Position numbers and translations under genes: made by a program. This document shows, piece by piece, positions 62,465 to 64,000 of a stretch of 64,000 nt of DNA. The stretch spans positions 62,001 through 126,000 of the forward strand of contig NZ_NOIU01000002.1 of NCBI RefSeq assembly GCF_004136635.1, read 5' to 3'. Under the pieces are notes generated by a model, which was not told where the DNA came from, ran no database searches, and saw only the letters and a program-made list of their open reading frames with translations. Numbering within the stretch: the first letter of the stretch is position 1; each line of letters opens with the position of its first letter. This DNA comes from Rothia halotolerans. GTDB taxonomy: Bacteria > Actinomycetota > Actinomycetes > Actinomycetales > Micrococcaceae.

Positions 62465-64000
62465 GTGGATTCAACGGAGGACCGCCCCGGAGGGGCGGGC
62501 GAGCAGGGCGACGGCGAGGCCCGGGACGGCTCCCGGACCGAGGCGTCCGGGGCCGCGGCAGGACCCGCCCAGGGCATCCTGCGCCGCAGCTTCCTCGGGA
62601 TCTCCGCCTTCCTCGCCGTGCTGGCCGTGCTGGCCGGCCGCCTCTTCTACGTCCAGGCGATCGACCCCACGGGCCGGGCAGAGGAGGCGCTCGAGAAGCG
62701 CCGCCGCACCCAGATCGAGCCCGCCCTGCGCGGGGAGATCCACGACGTGAGCGGCGCGGTCCTGGCCCGCTCCATCCAGCGCTACAAGATCATCGTGGAC
62801 CAGACCGCGGTGACCACCTTCTCCCGGTACAACAACGACGCCCTCGAGGAGGTCACGCCGGAGGAGCTGGTCTACCAGCTGGCCGACCTGCTGGACCTGC
62901 CGGACCGCGAGGTCATGGAGGCCCTCGACGGGGACAGCAGGTACGCCGTCGTCGCCGAGGAGGTCACCCCGGACGTCTACAACGCGGTGATGGACCTCGG
63001 CGCGGACGGCATCCTCTACGGCGAGGCGGTCTCCAAGCGCAGCTACCCGGACGGCTCGGTGGGCGGCTCCGTCGTCGGCTTCCTGAACTCGGAGGGCGCG
63101 GCCGGCGGCATCGAGCAGCAGTTCGACGACGACCTGGCGGGGGAGGACGGCGAGCGCTCCTACGAGATCAGCGCCGACGGCATCCGCATCCCCGTCGGCG
63201 AGGACCTCAACCGCCCCGCCAGGAACGGCAAGACCATCCGCCTGACCATCGACCGGGACATCCAGTACTTCGCGCAGCAGCAGGTCCGGGCCCGGGCCGA
63301 GGAGCTCGACGCCGAGTGGGGCACCGCGGTGGTCCTGCGCGTCAGCGACGGGGCGGTCCTGGCGCTGGCGGACTCGAGCACGATCGACCCCAACGACCTC
63401 GACGACGCCGATCCGGGCGACTTCACGCCCCGCGCCGTCGCCAACATCACCGAGCCCGGCTCGACCGAGAAGATCCTCACCGCCTCCGCGGTGATCGACG
63501 AGGGGCTCTCCCAGCCCACCAGCGTCTTCGACGTGCCCGCCCAGCTGCGGATCGACGGCGAGCTGATCACCGACTCCTTCGACCACGGGGACGAGCGGCG
63601 CACCCTGGCCGGCATCATCGCCGACTCCATGAACACCGGGACCGTGCTGGCGGGCAAGCAGCTGAGCAGGCAGCAGCGCTACGACTGGTTCCGCAAGTTC
63701 GGCGTCGGCACACCGACCGGCATCGAGCTGCCCGGTGAGGGCCAGGGGTTGTTCTCGGAGCCGGACACCTGGGACGTGCGCCAGCAGTACACCGTGCTGT
63801 TCGGCCAAGGCGTCTCCCAGACCCCGCTCCAGAGCGTCATGGCCTACCAGGCGATCGCCAACGACGGCGTCAAGCTCACGCCGAAGATCGTGGACTCGGT
63901 GGTCGACGTCGACGGGACGGAGGAGGATCGCCCCGCCCCCGAGGGCAGCCGGGTGGTCTCCGAGGAGACGGCCCGGAAGGTGCGGGAGATGATGGAGGTG
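62465..64000 (+). CDS. ftsI: Septal penicillin-binding protein 2/FtsI (3' end outside window)
   Basis: The first 512 residues of a class B transpeptidase. A polar cytoplasmic N terminus (40 residues) precedes the membrane anchor (about 43-63), the pedestal domain ('RRTQIEPALRGEIHDVSGAVLARS') and the transpeptidase domain: SxxK at Ser333 ('EPGSTEKI') and SxN at Ser388-Asn390 ('ADSMNTG'). The KTG motif should lie beyond the window edge. It crosslinks septal peptidoglycan with FtsW. The start is taken as GTG 62465 with 'aagagga' upstream. Separated from ftsL by 138 bases with a hairpin. Confidence 0.93.
   Translation, partial: MDSTEDRPGGAGEQGDGEARDGSRTEASGAAAGPAQGILRRSFLGISAFLAVLAVLAGRLFYVQAIDPTGRAEEALEKRRRTQIEPALRGEIHDVSGAVLARSIQRYKIIVDQTAVTTFSRYNNDALEEVTPEELVYQLADLLDLPDREVMEALDGDSRYAVVAEEVTPDVYNAVMDLGADGILYGEAVSKRSYPDGSVGGSVVGFLNSEGAAGGIEQQFDDDLAGEDGERSYEISADGIRIPVGEDLNRPARNGKTIRLTIDRDIQYFAQQQVRARAEELDAEWGTAVVLRVSDGAVLALADSSTIDPNDLDDADPGDFTPRAVANITEPGSTEKILTASAVIDEGLSQPTSVFDVPAQLRIDGELITDSFDHGDERRTLAGIIADSMNTGTVLAGKQLSRQQRYDWFRKFGVGTPTGIELPGEGQGLFSEPDTWDVRQQYTVLFGQGVSQTPLQSVMAYQAIANDGVKLTPKIVDSVVDVDGTEEDRPAPEGSRVVSEETARKVREMMEV

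Overview
The window is a dense, very GC-rich (roughly 70% or more) bacterial chromosome segment from an actinomycete. Lineage markers are mycothione reductase, GarA with FtsR and a second MerR protein, the PknL/Rv2175c pair, class II DAHP synthase, many leaderless-looking genes, and a mraZ with a TTG start leading the division-wall cluster. Gene content fits Micrococcales, but genus is not determined. Fifty-five intact genes, one of them cut by the window end, and one broken gene are supported. No rRNA, tRNA, IS element, prophage or CRISPR array was seen.

Layout. 0.1-9 kb: small accessory units, each with its own regulator: RpiR/ABM facing an MFS-amidohydrolase pair; a MarR gene followed by a decayed HAD phosphatase; ArsR-VOC; a tiny HTH gene; a PIG-L deacetylase; a MocR regulator sharing its start codon with a divergent DMT exporter. 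10-16 kb: a RelA/SpoT-type synthetase, aldehyde dehydrogenase-DUF779, an unrecognised membrane protein with a two-fold internal repeat, and a GlpT-type transporter. 16.3-25.8 kb: TetR plus ABC exporter with a palindromic operator on the promoter; a minus-strand operon TetR-GT2-acyl-CoA dehydrogenase-(PIG-L/NodS-like fusion); and an MFS-amino acid lyase pair. 25.8-31 kb: DUF3817, an ABC-class ATPase, MarR-MFS efflux, AlkB.

31-36.6 kb is a complete glycerol regulon (glpD-glpF-glpK on the minus strand, divergent from a SorC/DeoR-type regulator). 36.9-44 kb holds putA, then gcvH-garA-ftsR-merR and an orphan ParA. 44.2-54.5 kb is central metabolism: pyruvate carboxylase, mycothione reductase, acyl-CoA ligase, esterase, PlsC acyltransferase, DAHP synthase. 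54.7-64 kb is the conserved actinobacterial run pknL, Rv2175c-like, polyprenyl synthase, dinB, DUF3040, then mraZ-rsmH-ftsL-ftsI (ftsI cut by the window end).

Most striking: (1) a GT2/NodS-like/PIG-L/acyl-CoA dehydrogenase operon whose chemistry parallels lipochitooligosaccharide (Nod factor) decoration; (2) a membrane protein built from two copies of one unit; (3) eleven genes with a -10-like hexamer 6-8 nt before the start codon, including an ABC exporter whose presumed TetR operator covers transcription start and start codon together. Start codons, operators, promoters and terminators were read by eye; protein families were assigned from recognisable motifs, without database searches.
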